Below are positions 9,057 to 20,500 of a stretch of 64,000 nt of DNA, piece after piece; the stretch's first letter is position 1; the number at the start of each line of letters is the position of its first letter. A program made the position numbers and the translations under genes. Source of the stretch: Tritrichomonas musculus (taxonomy: Eukaryota; Parabasalia; Tritrichomonadida; Tritrichomonadidae); the NCBI GenBank assembly GCA_039105265.1, contig JAPFFF010000063.1, forward strand, positions 434,001-498,000. The letters are read 5' to 3'. The notes beneath the pieces are model-generated. The model did no database searches. It was not told the origin of the DNA and was given only the letters and a program-made list of their open reading frames with translations.

Positions 9057-11172
9057 TCTATTCAATTTGTTTTTTTTATTTATTTTATATATAACAAATA
9101 TTGTGATATTTATTTTTTTTATTAGAATAATCAAATCAAAATTTAAAACAATTTTGAATTTTTCAAATAAAAATTGATAAGATTTTAAAATCATTTTATA
9201 TATCATTACCATATATTTTTACTTGGATTAAAAATAAGCTATATTCTTATTTTTTTTTTCTATTTAGATATAGAAAAAATTAATGCGCATTCCATGTGCC
9301 TACGCCAATTCAAATTTTAAAAATTTCAAATGAAATGAATAAATAAGTTTCATATGTTTAATAATTTAAAATCAATTTCACTGATTTAAATTTCATGTGC
9401 CAAATGGCGATAAAAAATTAAATATGCTATATTTTAAATTTAATTTGGAGAAATTAAATATTGCACATTTATTTATATGATCAAACAAAATTCAATACAT
9501 TGAAAACAAAGCTGAGATTTAATCCAAAGAAAAATAGATAATTTTCATTTTGTTGATAAAATAATGAATCCACCTACTTAAAAATTTATTCTTTATGGTA
9601 CATTGTTTAATATGTTTTTGCTAAAAATCAAAGAATGAAAAAATTAAAAAATTATTTTTATTCATTTTCGGATAATTAATTTGATAAAGTAAAATATACA
9701 TTTTATCAATATATAACAGACGTCTATCATATCATATTAAATAAAAATCAGACAATATGAAGAAAAAATAAAGATATAAAAACGAAATCTTAACTTTAAA
9801 AAGTTCAAACCATCTGAGCTTTTTCATAGAGGTTAAAAAAAGCTCTCTGAAAATTGATAAACCTGGATGCAACTTTTTGTATGTTTTCCACCTATTTGTG
9901 AAAAGAATAAAAAATTCAATACTAATTATTCTTTTTAATTCTTGAATTCAATTGCATTACAAGAATAAAAATGAAAATAGAGCATTTTTTATTTGTAATT
10001 CAAAAGTATTTATTATTATTAATTATTATATTTTTTAAATTTTTTAAAGATATTTTCTGGACTTAATCATATCTTAAAAATCTCAAAATAAACATAATTT
10101 TTTTTCCTAATTTACTAATAAATCATTTTTATGTCCATTAAGAATTTTCATTATATACATATTAATAAATTTTAAATCAAAATGAAAAATATTGTTTTAT
10201 CAATATATTCACTATATAAGAAATATCACTGAAAATTCTATTATCATAATAATAAATATCTAAAATAGGCTGAAAATAAGAATATAAATTCTAAAACACA
10301 CATATTTCATTTTTAATAAATCTCATGCTTCTTGCAAAAATAAAGCTCTAATTTATTTTATATTATACAATGTTATGTCCCTCTATCCTTTATTATATAA
10401 AATTACGGATAAATAGATAAAACGAATTAATTATTAACTTTTATCAAAAAATCGGAACACATTAATAATAAAAATGCATTTATAAACACTTATATACTAT
10501 TATAATTCTATTTTTGCTATATGTGCTTTAATATAATCTGTATAATATAATTACATATTGAAAGGGAAATAACTGATTTCATCTTATTTAGATGCATAGA
10601 ATGAGTTTTTTTGTTAACAATTTTCATTTATTTCATAAAAATAGCAATAATAAAAAAAGGAGGATAACATTCTTTGAAATATCTATCTTTTTTGAAAAAA
10701 ATTTATTGATTTTTTTCAAAAAGTTTGCTTTTGAAACTTACCAGACGATGAAGAGAAAAATATCAATTCATTCAAAATTATTATCTTGGATGAAACTTAT
10801 TGATAACTTTTAAGAATCTTTCATAAAATTCAATACATTTTAGATATAAAAAATCATATAACATCACACCATTTTTTTGTTTAAATACACGCTAATATGA
10901 CTTTAGTCCTTTTAAAATCATGAAATATTGTAGAGAAAAACTTTTGAATAAAAATAAAATTCACTTTTATGGTGTAAAATTTTTCAAATCAAGTTTTCTT
11001 TAAATGAAAAATGCAAAAATTTATTATAATCATATAAATATATTTATAATATAATAATTTTGACTTTATTTGCATTGTTGATTCTATACATCCATCACAT
11101 GACAAGATATTTCAGAAAACTAGGATATAAAAATAATCTTTCAATATTCAATTTTTTTATTTAGAGTTAATA
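9057..11172. other. 2.1-kb AT-rich intergenic region, no gene seen
   Basis: Separates the divergent pseudokinase and Myb genes. A 73-codon frame at 10592-10813 is Phe/Lys-rich low complexity and is not called. No inverted-repeat element or RNA recognised. Confidence 0.5.
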
Positions 11173-11180
11173 TCACTTTT
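11173..11180 (+). promoter_or_regulatory. Initiator-like element of Myb gene
   Basis: TCACTTTT fits TCA(+1)YW; the A lies 30 nt before the ATG at 11205. Suggestive only. Confidence 0.3.
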
Positions 11181-11204
11181 AAAATATAATAACTACTTTC
11201 TAAG

Positions 11205-12053
11205 ATGCACAACTTACCAAAACTTGCAAGCAACAAAGGAATACCTTTCTGCCAAAGTTGCTTTCCTTCCATGAATTTATATCTGCCTAATAGAAAGCCA
11301 GTTCAACCAATGATATTCAGCTATATGAATCCATATAGGCTTCCATGCCAGAATTCTTTACCAAATTTTGGTCCAATAACAGGATACAACAATTCATTGT
11401 TTCAAGATCCTAAAAAAAATTTGAAATCACATTTCAATGGTAATCACTATCTCAAAAAAACATCTAAAAAAGAAAAAAATGATGATTCTGTCTCTAAAAA
11501 AGAAAAATGCCAAAGGAAAAAGTTTAGTTCAGAAGAGGACGAACAATTAAGAGATCTCGTTGAACAAATGGGTTCAAAAAAGTGGGATCAAATTGCTAAA
11601 CAAATGCCTGGACGAACTGGAAGGCAATGCCGCGATAGATATCAAAATTACCTCATTCCAGGCTTTTTTAATGGTCAATGGAGTCGTCAAGAAGACAACT
11701 TGCTTATGCAAAAATACATGGAATTTGGTCCACAATGGTCAAAAATGAAGCCTTTTTTCAGCAACAGAAGTGCAAATTCATTGAAAAATCGGTGGAATTA
11801 TTTTGTATCGAAGCATATTCATGACATTGGTATTAACAACATTGGAAATACAGTTATTAATAATCAATTCAATTGCTACTCCCAGGATGACATCATTGAT
11901 GCAGATGATAAAAGCGATATCATTTATGAAAATGTGATTAATTATCCATCTTCAATTGATTTCATCGATTTTAATCTGATAGATGGAAATGATGACTTTC
12001 AAAACAAAGATGACTTTGCAGATTTTTCTTACGCATCAAATGATAATTGTTAA
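11205..12053 (+). CDS. R2R3-type Myb DNA-binding protein
   Basis: 282 residues. Two Myb repeats lie at about 108-155 (FSSEEDEQLRDLVEQMG, then WDQIAKQMPGRTGRQCRDRY) and 160-205 (GQWSRQEDNLLMQKYMEFG, then WSKMKPFFSNRSANSLKNRW). The spaced Trp residues of each helix-turn-helix are largely kept; the first position of R2 is Phe and the middle Trp of R3 is Trp. The N-terminal ~90 residues are Pro/Asn-rich and the C-terminus (210-282) is acidic, as in an activation region. It is likely a nuclear transcription regulator; trichomonads have large families of short Myb proteins that bind initiator-linked or Myb recognition elements. The stop codon is followed by A (TAAA), resembling the trichomonad polyadenylation signal that overlaps the stop. 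Confidence 0.92.
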   Translation: MHNLPKLASNKGIPFCQSCFPSMNLYLPNRKPVQPMIFSYMNPYRLPCQNSLPNFGPITGYNNSLFQDPKKNLKSHFNGNHYLKKTSKKEKNDDSVSKKEKCQRKKFSSEEDEQLRDLVEQMGSKKWDQIAKQMPGRTGRQCRDRYQNYLIPGFFNGQWSRQEDNLLMQKYMEFGPQWSKMKPFFSNRSANSLKNRWNYFVSKHIHDIGINNIGNTVINNQFNCYSQDDIIDADDKSDIIYENVINYPSSIDFIDFNLIDGNDDFQNKDDFADFSYASNDNC

Positions 12054-12173
12054 AAAAACGATTAAACCTTTACTATCAACATTTTTTATGTTAATAAAAA
12101 GAAGATTTATAGTATAATGCATTTTTTAGTATTACTATTTTTTTTCATTTTGTTTCAATATTTTTTATAGTTA

Positions 12174-12419
12174 AAGTATCATTGAAAAGCTCTTTACGCC
12201 GGTGAAAAGTCCTTTACGGTGAAGTGAAAATTCACAAAAAGTTTGAAAAAAAATTTTACGACATTGAAATAGTCCTTTACCAAAATAAAAAAAAGGTCAA
12301 ATATAAATACCTTTTTTTTAATCGTTAATATTTTATTATATTTTCTCAATTTTAAGGTAATTGAATGACCTCACTATAAATAACTTTTTTCTGTCGTAAA
12401 GAACTTTTTCACGATACTT
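12174..12419. mobile_element. MITE, TA-flanked
   Basis: 246-bp element with imperfect terminal inverted repeats of about 28 bp (left AAGTATCATTGAAAAGCTCT, right its mirror ending GATACTT), flanked by TA at 12172-12173 and 12420-12421. The internal words CTTTACG and CCTTTAC recur. No ORF. TA flanks suit a mariner-type non-autonomous element. Confidence 0.5.
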
Positions 12420-12421
12420 TA

Positions 12422-13252
12422 TATGTGTTTAATAATTTTTTCTAAAGAATACACACCCACCAAAAAATTATTTTTATTGAAAAAGTTGCATTTCTTCCAC
12501 TTTTTTAAAACATTCAAAATTTGAGTATAATTTGATGATATTTAAAGTGAGAGAAATAAAGGGGGTCGATTCAAAAAATAATTAATTTCAAGGGAAAACG
12601 ATAATAAAAATTTGAAAAAAAAAAAAAAAAAAAATAAAAAATAAAAATAAAAATAAAAAATAGATAAAGTACCCCAAAAAAATAGGGGTATCATTCAATA
12701 AAAATGGGGGCGACGATCGGTATATTTGATCAAAATTTTATCATATAAATTTGAGAAGAAGCCATTCAATTTTTTTACAATGACATCATTTATATTTATA
12801 ATTATCTAAGTATCACTTTTTGAGTTTTGTAAAATACTCAAAAAGTTATAAAACAGATACAGTATAGTCTAAAATTGAAATTCACTTTTTATATTTTTAT
12901 TTGGTCATAATTCTATAATATCTCCTATGAAAAAGTGGATTTTCCTATATAGAAATAAAAATAGAGATTAAAAGAAAATGATCGTCTTGAAACCTAACTT
13001 TCAATTTATAATTGGCTAAAATATTCAATTTTTAAATAAACTTTTTTGTTGAAAATTACTCAAAATTGAAAATAAGAATTCTTTATTATTATTTTTTTTT
13101 TTTTTTTTACTAACTCGCGTTAAAACCTTTCGATTGTCTTCTAGTAGTATATACTCAACATGATTTTATTCAACAATTACGTAATTTTATAAAAGTGGAA
13201 AACCAACTTTTTCAATTTTTTTCCCCTCTCAAATATTGACAGTTAATATTAA
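12422..13252. other. Intergenic, low complexity
   Basis: Holds a poly-A/AAAAAT-rich tract (12615-12660) and a small hairpin TACCCC/GGGGTA at 12670-12690. Nothing coding seen. Confidence 0.5.
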
Positions 13253-13257
13253 TCATA
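13253..13257 (+). promoter_or_regulatory. Initiator-like element of BspA-type gene
   Basis: TCATA fits TCA(+1)YW with the A ten nt before the ATG at 13265, within the short 5' UTR range typical of trichomonad mRNAs. Confidence 0.4.
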
Positions 13258-13264
13258 AATTTTT

Positions 13265-15601
13265 ATGGAAAGCTATATTAATAATAAGAAAAAACTTTAT
13301 ACAGCAATTATACAATTCCTTGAGGGTTCTAATGATGATGAAGAAGGTGAAAATAATACCCAAACATTAACTCAAATTATTGAATCCCAGGAACTTGAAC
13401 GCAATCATGAAGAAATGAAGCAATTTCTGCAAATTATCAACAGCATTAGCAATCAACATCAACGTGATACAAAATTTATCGAAAGAATCATGCAAATTCT
13501 TCAATATTATAAATATCAAATCAAACAGACTTTGTCAAATATTGAAATATTCCATATTTTTACAAGCAACAAAAAACTTCTTCTTTTTCTTTTTAAAAGT
13601 GATTTTATAAAAATTACGAAATTGATTTTCAAAGAAATGATGTATAAAGTAGAATTGAATGGTAACCGTTATTGCCACTTTTTCTATACTGAACTTGAAA
13701 AGTTCATTGGTGAAGAAAAAATGAAAGAAGTTAAAAACGAACTTTTAAATAAAGATATCCATTTTTTTGACAATTATGAAGAAAAACGTCAAGAAGGAGA
13801 GAATGATTCATACATTTGTTCATTAATTCGTCAAGACTCAGTTGAAGAATTCATTTCATATGTAAACCGTTCAAATATATCACTATCAAGCCAAATTTCA
13901 CCATTAATATTTGAGACAAATGCATTTTTAATTAAGAATGATACAACAACACTTATTGAATATTCAGCTTTTTTTGGTTCAATTCAAATTTTCCAGTTTT
14001 TGAAAATGAATAAAGTCAATTTAAAACCGTCATTGTGGCTATATGCAATTCATTCGAATAATGCTGAATTAATTCACCTTCTTGAGCATTATGAATTACC
14101 AAAAAATAATCTTCAAATTTATTTGGAATCAATAAAATGCCATCACAATGATATTGCCAATTACATAGAAAATAATCATTTAAATCCAAATGAAAAAGTT
14201 TCAGAAAAAACTATTTCAAAATATTTAAAATATCACAATTTTGAATACTTTCAAACAAAGGAAATCTTCAAATACGGATTCTTTTATTTATGCAAGTATA
14301 TATACAATACTCTTGTTAATTTGTTAATGAATGAGAAAGAAAATGAAATTGTTGCAGATAAGCAAGCTTATCATTTTTATCATTCATTATTAGGAAAAGA
14401 AAAAATAACTGAAGATCTAGTTAAATCCCATCATTTAATCCAAGCTGCAATTCCTACATCTATAATTTCAATTGGAACACATTCATTTTCTGAGTGTTCA
14501 ACATTAACTCAAATCATTATTCCTTTTTCTGTAAGAAAAATACAAAATTTTGCTTTTTCAAATTGTTCATCATTAAAAAAAATAGCAATTCCATCATCTG
14601 TAACATCAATAGGAATATATGCTTTTTCTAATTGTTCATCATTGAGACGAATATCGCTTCCAGAATCTTTAAAATCAATAAGAGATCATGCATTTGATGG
14701 ATGTAAATCACTTGAACAAATCATTATTCCAATATTTGTAACTTCAATTGGTGGATATGCTTTTTATAAATGCGAATCACTGGCAGAAATCACAATTCCA
14801 TCATCTGTAGCTACAATTGGAGGTAGAGCTTTTAAATTTTGTTCATCACTAAGAAAGATCTCATTTATAAAATCATCTCTTAGTTCAATTAATAATCATG
14901 CTTTCGAGAAATGCAAATTACTGACAAATTTAACAATTCCTCCCTTGGTAACATCAATTGGCAAATATGCTTTTCTTAACTGTTTCGCATTAAAACATGT
15001 CACAATTCCATCTTCTGTAACATCAATTGGCAAATATGCTTTTGAAAAGTGTTTCAGAATGGAACAAATCACAATTCCATCCTCAGTAACTTCAGTTGGA
15101 ACAGGCGCTTTCTCTCTGTGTTCATCACTTAAACGAATATCAATTCCATCATCCGTAACTTCAATTGAATGTTTGACTTTCAAAAATTGTTTTTCGCTTA
15201 GTCAAATTACAATTCCTTCTTCTGTAACTTCAATTGGAGATAGAGCTTTCTGTGGATGTTCATCATTAACACAAGTTACAATCCCTTCTTCTGTATCTTC
15301 AATTGGAGATTATGCATTCTTTAGATGTTCATCATTAACACAAGTTACAATTCCTTCTTCAGTAACTTCAATTGGAGAAGGTGCATTTGAAAGATGTCCA
15401 TCATTAGAAAATTCTAAAGATAATATTAGAAAAACCGCTCTTTATATTCATCTTCATAATCATCAGAATAGTAATTATTTTTTTTTAAATGTTACAATAT
15501 TACACATTCAGTGTTTATTGATTTGGAAATTTGAAATTTCAGGAAATTTTGTTGAAAAAAATGTAACCATATTTTTGTTAAAAGTTTATAAAATTATTTA
15601 A
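13265..15601 (+). CDS. DUF3447/ankyrin-like N-terminus fused to BspA-type LRR
   Basis: 778 residues. Residues 1-~360 are alpha-helical and match the N-terminal region of the protein at 51314-52510: shared words include ICSLIRQD/ICELIRKD, TLIEYSAFFGSIQIF, SIKCHHNDI and LKYHNF. This is the trichomonad DUF3447/ankyrin-type module. From about 395 to 715 run roughly 13 LRR_5 (BspA-like) repeats of 23 residues with the core ITIPSSVTSIGxxAFxxCSSL. There is no signal peptide and no clear membrane segment, so unlike many BspA-like surface proteins this one is probably intracellular or exported by another route. The last ~60 residues after the final repeat are hydrophobic/aromatic and unlike the repeats, possibly a frame-shifted tail. 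The function of such proteins is generally protein binding. The domain combination suggests swapping of C-terminal repeat arrays onto a common N-terminus. Confidence 0.85.
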   Translation: MESYINNKKKLYTAIIQFLEGSNDDEEGENNTQTLTQIIESQELERNHEEMKQFLQIINSISNQHQRDTKFIERIMQILQYYKYQIKQTLSNIEIFHIFTSNKKLLLFLFKSDFIKITKLIFKEMMYKVELNGNRYCHFFYTELEKFIGEEKMKEVKNELLNKDIHFFDNYEEKRQEGENDSYICSLIRQDSVEEFISYVNRSNISLSSQISPLIFETNAFLIKNDTTTLIEYSAFFGSIQIFQFLKMNKVNLKPSLWLYAIHSNNAELIHLLEHYELPKNNLQIYLESIKCHHNDIANYIENNHLNPNEKVSEKTISKYLKYHNFEYFQTKEIFKYGFFYLCKYIYNTLVNLLMNEKENEIVADKQAYHFYHSLLGKEKITEDLVKSHHLIQAAIPTSIISIGTHSFSECSTLTQIIIPFSVRKIQNFAFSNCSSLKKIAIPSSVTSIGIYAFSNCSSLRRISLPESLKSIRDHAFDGCKSLEQIIIPIFVTSIGGYAFYKCESLAEITIPSSVATIGGRAFKFCSSLRKISFIKSSLSSINNHAFEKCKLLTNLTIPPLVTSIGKYAFLNCFALKHVTIPSSVTSIGKYAFEKCFRMEQITIPSSVTSVGTGAFSLCSSLKRISIPSSVTSIECLTFKNCFSLSQITIPSSVTSIGDRAFCGCSSLTQVTIPSSVSSIGDYAFFRCSSLTQVTIPSSVTSIGEGAFERCPSLENSKDNIRKTALYIHLHNHQNSNYFFLNVTILHIQCLLIWKFEISGNFVEKNVTIFLLKVYKII

Positions 15602-16765
15602 TACTTAATATTTCATTAAAATTTGTGTAAAAGAGGTCTTTTATAAACATATAGTCCATGTTTCTTATATATATTAATAAACAATTGTTTGTTACAAAAT
15701 ATAAGATATCAAATAATAAAAATGCACTTTTAATTTCGTATGAATTGTTTTGATTTATCATTTAATTGATGCCATGATTACGACCTTCACTATTTTTTTA
15801 TATTTATTTAATTTCACTAACTTTATAATCTTGACAATTGTTATTATCATTATTCAATTTAAAAACATTTTTTAGTGTCATAGATGCTTAAAGGTTATTT
15901 AATTTGGATTAAACAATCGAAATAAGGAATTTAAATCATATTTTAATAGGAAATTAATTTTATAAATTCTTATATTAAGCTACAATTAAAAATCTATTTT
16001 CATTCATTAATATGTTACAAAAATATTCAAAGAAACATTGCATATTTAGGCATAAAATTTTTAAATTCTTGAAATGTTTTAAAAAAATCTTTAGAAATGA
16101 ATGAAAAAGAAGTATTCATCATGAAGTCTGAAGTTTATTGATAGAAATTTGAGATCAAATATAAATGATATTTGTTATTATTGAAATAAGAATATATTAT
16201 TTTTTTTCTCAAATTATTTTTACTTTTATTTCATAAAATTCATATATAAATGTATATATAACTCGTGTTAAAATATCAATCTTTTATTATTTTGGGAAAT
16301 GCAGTTATTATTTAAATAAATGCATTTTTATTTTATATATTTAATGTTAATGATGATCACATGGCCATGAAATACCGTATGCATGCTTTAAAAAAGGTTT
16401 TTGGGAGAAAATTAGAACTATAGAAAAATAAGATTTGCGGAAATTTCGGATGTGAAATTTCAATATTCAATTTTTCAATGAGAAAATATCCAGATTGAAT
16501 GCTATTATTTCCAAATTGAATGCATTTATTTCCATAAAAAATAAAATATTTCCAAAATTGAATAAAAACATTTCCATATTGAATTAGTAAATGGTCCAAT
16601 ATTTCAGAAGATTATTTATTAGAAAATAGAAAAAGTTATTAATTATTGAAAAAGTTTTTATTTTAAGTTTTTGTTTTTATTTTGGGAAATTTAAAAAATT
16701 TCCTGATATATTTTTTGAATACTTTGGAAATTTCCAATTTCCAAAATAACAATCACTGTTACACA
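15602..16765. other. Intergenic, no gene seen
   Basis: AT-rich sequence. The 80-codon minus-strand frame at 16357-16599 reads through repeated TTTCCA/TTGAATG words and is not called. Confidence 0.45.
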
Positions 16766-16826
16766 TTATTAAAAAAATGTTACAATAGTATATACAACAT
16801 TTTATATTGTAACATTTTTTTAATAA
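16766..16826. repeat. Perfect 20-bp-arm hairpin
   Basis: Arms of about 20 bp (TTAAAAAAATGTTACAATA and its mirror) flank a ~20-nt loop. It may be a small foldback repeat or a structured transcript end; no target duplication is obvious. Confidence 0.6.
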
Positions 16827-17097
16827 AAAAAATCCGATAATTACACATTATACTATAATACATATGCTTATTAAATAGATAAAACTGATTGTTGGATTCT
16901 GTTATTTTTATTTTAGTATGACATGTAAGAAAACTTGATATATCTCACTTCTAAATGTTCTAAATTTGCAATTAAAATTAAAAAATGATTAATTGAAAAT
17001 TTGAAATAATAGTCTTAAAGGTTGCCTCTTTTTCTTACATTTTTGAATGAAATTGGATAATCTTCTTTTTCAATGAAAAACGATTATTTCTAATTGA

Positions 17098-17169
17098 AAA
17101 AAAAAAAAAAAAAAAAAAAAAAAGATAAACCCAAAGAGCTTATCTTTTTTTCTTACATTATAATGTAAG
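17098..17169. repeat. Poly-A tract and 18-bp palindrome
   Basis: A run of about 26 A (17098-17123) is followed by the perfect palindrome CTTACATTATAATGTAAG at 17152-17169. Confidence 0.7.
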
Positions 17170-17174
17170 CAAAC

Positions 17175-17258
17175 AATAAATATGATTCTATCAAAATCAC
17201 AATTCAAATGCACTTCTCATTCAATTTTGAATAGATTTTTCTCAACATTGTTAATCAA
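17175..17258 (+). pseudogene. Inverted fragment copy of the calpain-like gene
   Basis: 84 bp that match the reverse complement of 19719-19802, inside the neighbouring calpain-like gene, with about five differences. The copy therefore lies in the opposite orientation about 0.3 kb past that gene's 3' end. Part of it is repeated again as a direct pair (GAATTCAAAAATATTTCAG words at 17270-17335). A duplicated gene scrap in a small palindromic context. Confidence 0.8.
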
Positions 17259-17538
17259 TTCAAAATTGAATTCAAAAATATTTCAGTTATTGAGATAAAT
17301 CTATTCAAAATTGAATTCAAAAATATTTCAGTTATTGTTTTCACCCAAATGAGTACTCATTGCATTTTTTGAAAAAGGGCAAAAAAAGTTCCAAGCTTTG
17401 AAAAGGGAACTTTTGACCTTAACCGCTGTGTGAAAATCCGATTTCACAAACAACCAAACAAAAAACATAAAAATAACATTTTTTTATTATTATAATTTAC
17501 AATTCATATATACATCTATATTAAATATAAACATGATT

Positions 17539-20500
17539 CTATTTGCCTTTATCTTCATCATTTACATCACTATAATCACTATAAGAAGAGCTAAGTTTTC
17601 CTTTGCTAATTATTGTTCTATTACTGACGTAGAATATGTGCTTCCTAATTATTCGGTTTTGTGGATAATTGACTTTTTGATAACTAACATTTTGACTATC
17701 TTCACTTGAATTCGAATAATCTTCTCTTTTATTGATATGATCATCATCATGGTTTTCGTTTTCATCTTTGTCTTTTTCAGCAATTGGCTCTTCTTTTTGT
17801 TTAACACCTGAATCATTGCCTCCATCGTCAGATGAGTAAGAGCCAGACTGGCTGTAATTATATTCTGAGTACGAGTAATTTTTTTCAGATAACTTTTGGT
17901 CGTTCACTTCTTCCTTTTCAATGAAATCATTTTCTTCAATTATTTCACTTTGATGGTCAATATCATTGTCATTTTTGACATCATTTTCAATTTCATTTTT
18001 TGTGTCACTTTTTTCTTCATTTTCTTTCAATTCTGTCGGTTGCTCTTCAACCGAATTGAGACAATGGCCTCGATTATTGATGTCTGAAAAATATTCGTTC
18101 GAATTGTAGCTGTCTGAGGTTAAAATTTTGTATTTTTCATAGAAATCAGAAAACAAAGAAATTTTCCTATCAAAAACATATCTTCCTCTTTGAACACGTG
18201 ATTCTTTTGGCATGAACTCTGGGAATGAATGATCCAATTGTAGAAATGAAACTTCAGGAAAAACTTCAAAACTAGAAATTTCTCTCTCTGAATTTTCTTT
18301 TCTCAATTGTGTCAAATATCTGGTCATTTCATCAATTTCGGTTTGATTCATCTCTAAACGTTGAATATCCAGAATTGGATAAGAAACTTCAATTGGCTTC
18401 TTTTTTGATTTTTCCAACTTTTTGAGAAAATTCAATAAGTAATGAAATCCTGACAATTTTGAATCATCAAAACCGACAAAATTGACCTCTGAATTGACCA
18501 ACGACTCTGCCAAAACATCGAAGCATTCTTTATTGAATTCATTATGAGTGAAATCGATTTGTCTCAGCGATTTCATTTGAGGAATTTCTAACAAAAACTC
18601 TTTAAAATTCAATAAATAGTCATCTTTTTCAATACACGAAACTTTTTGAATATTCACTTTTTCAATGTAACTTTTAACCAATATTTCTTTCACAAATTTA
18701 AGATCGGAACAATTACAAGATGAAAAAGAAACATTTCTTAATTCAATTGAATTGACCAAGAAAGAAACAAACTGAGCATTCAATTTATTTGAATTCCAAT
18801 TCAATGAGCTAATTAAATTCATTTTTGATGGAAGCTGATTGAAGAAAGATTCCCAACAATATTTTTTATATTCATCAGGATCGTTTCCAACGCGACTTTT
18901 CCCTTTCTTTTTATTATTTTCTGTTATATTGATGAATTCGAGTTTGTTCATTGACAACAACGATAGATTCGAATTTGAACAAAGCTTCATGAAAAAGATC
19001 AATTGGTCAATTTCCCACTGAACGTTATCGACATATAAAGCATTCAATTGTAAAGGAAGGAACAACTTTTTTTTAGCCTTTAATTCAAATTCATTTCCAA
19101 GGTTGCCAGACAAGTCCAGCTCTTTCAGGAAGACCATCTGGCTTTGAATGATTTTCTCCAATACATTTCCAATGCTTAAATTGCATGAATTCAATGAAAG
19201 ATATGACAAACGAGTTAGATATGAAATTAAGGATGAAATTGGAAAATTATGAAGATTAGAAATCCTTAAATAATTCAGATTTTTCACATTCGGAATTTGA
19301 AGAAAAGAATTCAAAGAACTTTTTGTTAATGAAGAATCAAATCCAATTGATTTGATTTTATTCTTTTCCATTAAAAGAGACAAATAATTAAAAGAATCAA
19401 TTGGATGATCATGAAAACTAATTGAATTAACACTCTCCATTTTTTCAATTAAATTCTGAAGATCTTCTGAATCTGATCCTTTCACTTTTACGTGCAAAAT
19501 GTTATTGAAATAATCAATGTTTTTCATTATCAAAGGAATGATGGATTCAGGATCTACGATATCAATTTGATTGATGTATTTATCAATCAAAATACTTGAT
19601 GAAAAAATATTGAAAATTTTTTTATAACTTTTGATTTTCATTAAAACAACTGAATTTGAATGTGAAAACAATAACTGAAATATTTTTGAATTCAATTTTT
19701 CACCTAATTTGATCTTCTTGATTGACAATGTTGAGATAAATCTATCTAAAATTGAATGAGAAGTGCATTTGAATTGTGATTTTGATAGTATCATATTTAT
19801 TAGATTTATCCTTCTCAATTCATAAGGAGTAAGAATTCTTACTATGTTTTCATTTAATGAATCAATCAAATGATCCGGATCATCTATTTGAAAAACAATT
19901 TTTGACTTCTTTAAACGTCTTTTTTCATTGAATTCAAGTCTAATGATATCGTTGTTAATGATTGAAATTGAATGCAAATCAATCAAACTTTTTTCTTCTT
20001 TCTTCGAAATCTTCTTTGAATTTTTGCTCTTTTCTAAAATAATGACACTATATAACGATAGAACAAAGACATACTTTTTCATTGTGTACGCCTTTTCCAT
20101 CGTAACTTCGTCGATTTCAGTGAACAAAATTCCATGATCTTGGAGATATGAAATTGCTTTATTAAGCAATTTATTGTTCTTTTTACTTAACTCATTTTGA
20201 TACAGATTTTGGTTTTCATTGGGAACTGAAAAAGATTCAGAATCAAACATGGCTTCAATTCTTCCTGTTCCTGGAGTCATATCACTTTCTTCTCTTTTTA
20301 TGTTATCGCTTGATTTTTCTTCTTGATCAATATTTTCTTCATGTTTATGTTTATGCTTACGCTTTTTCTTATGACCATGCTTTTTACTTACATCGGATTT
20401 ATTTACTTCGTCTTCTTTGTTTGTATCGATTTTAGTTTCACTTTTGCTTTCATTTATTTTTGAAGTATTTTGTTTGTTTTTATCATTATCATTTTCATCT

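Noticed and set aside
10592-10813. 73-codon ATG frame
   Set aside because: Phe/Lys-rich low complexity in AT-rich DNA, no family likeness, no good upstream signal.
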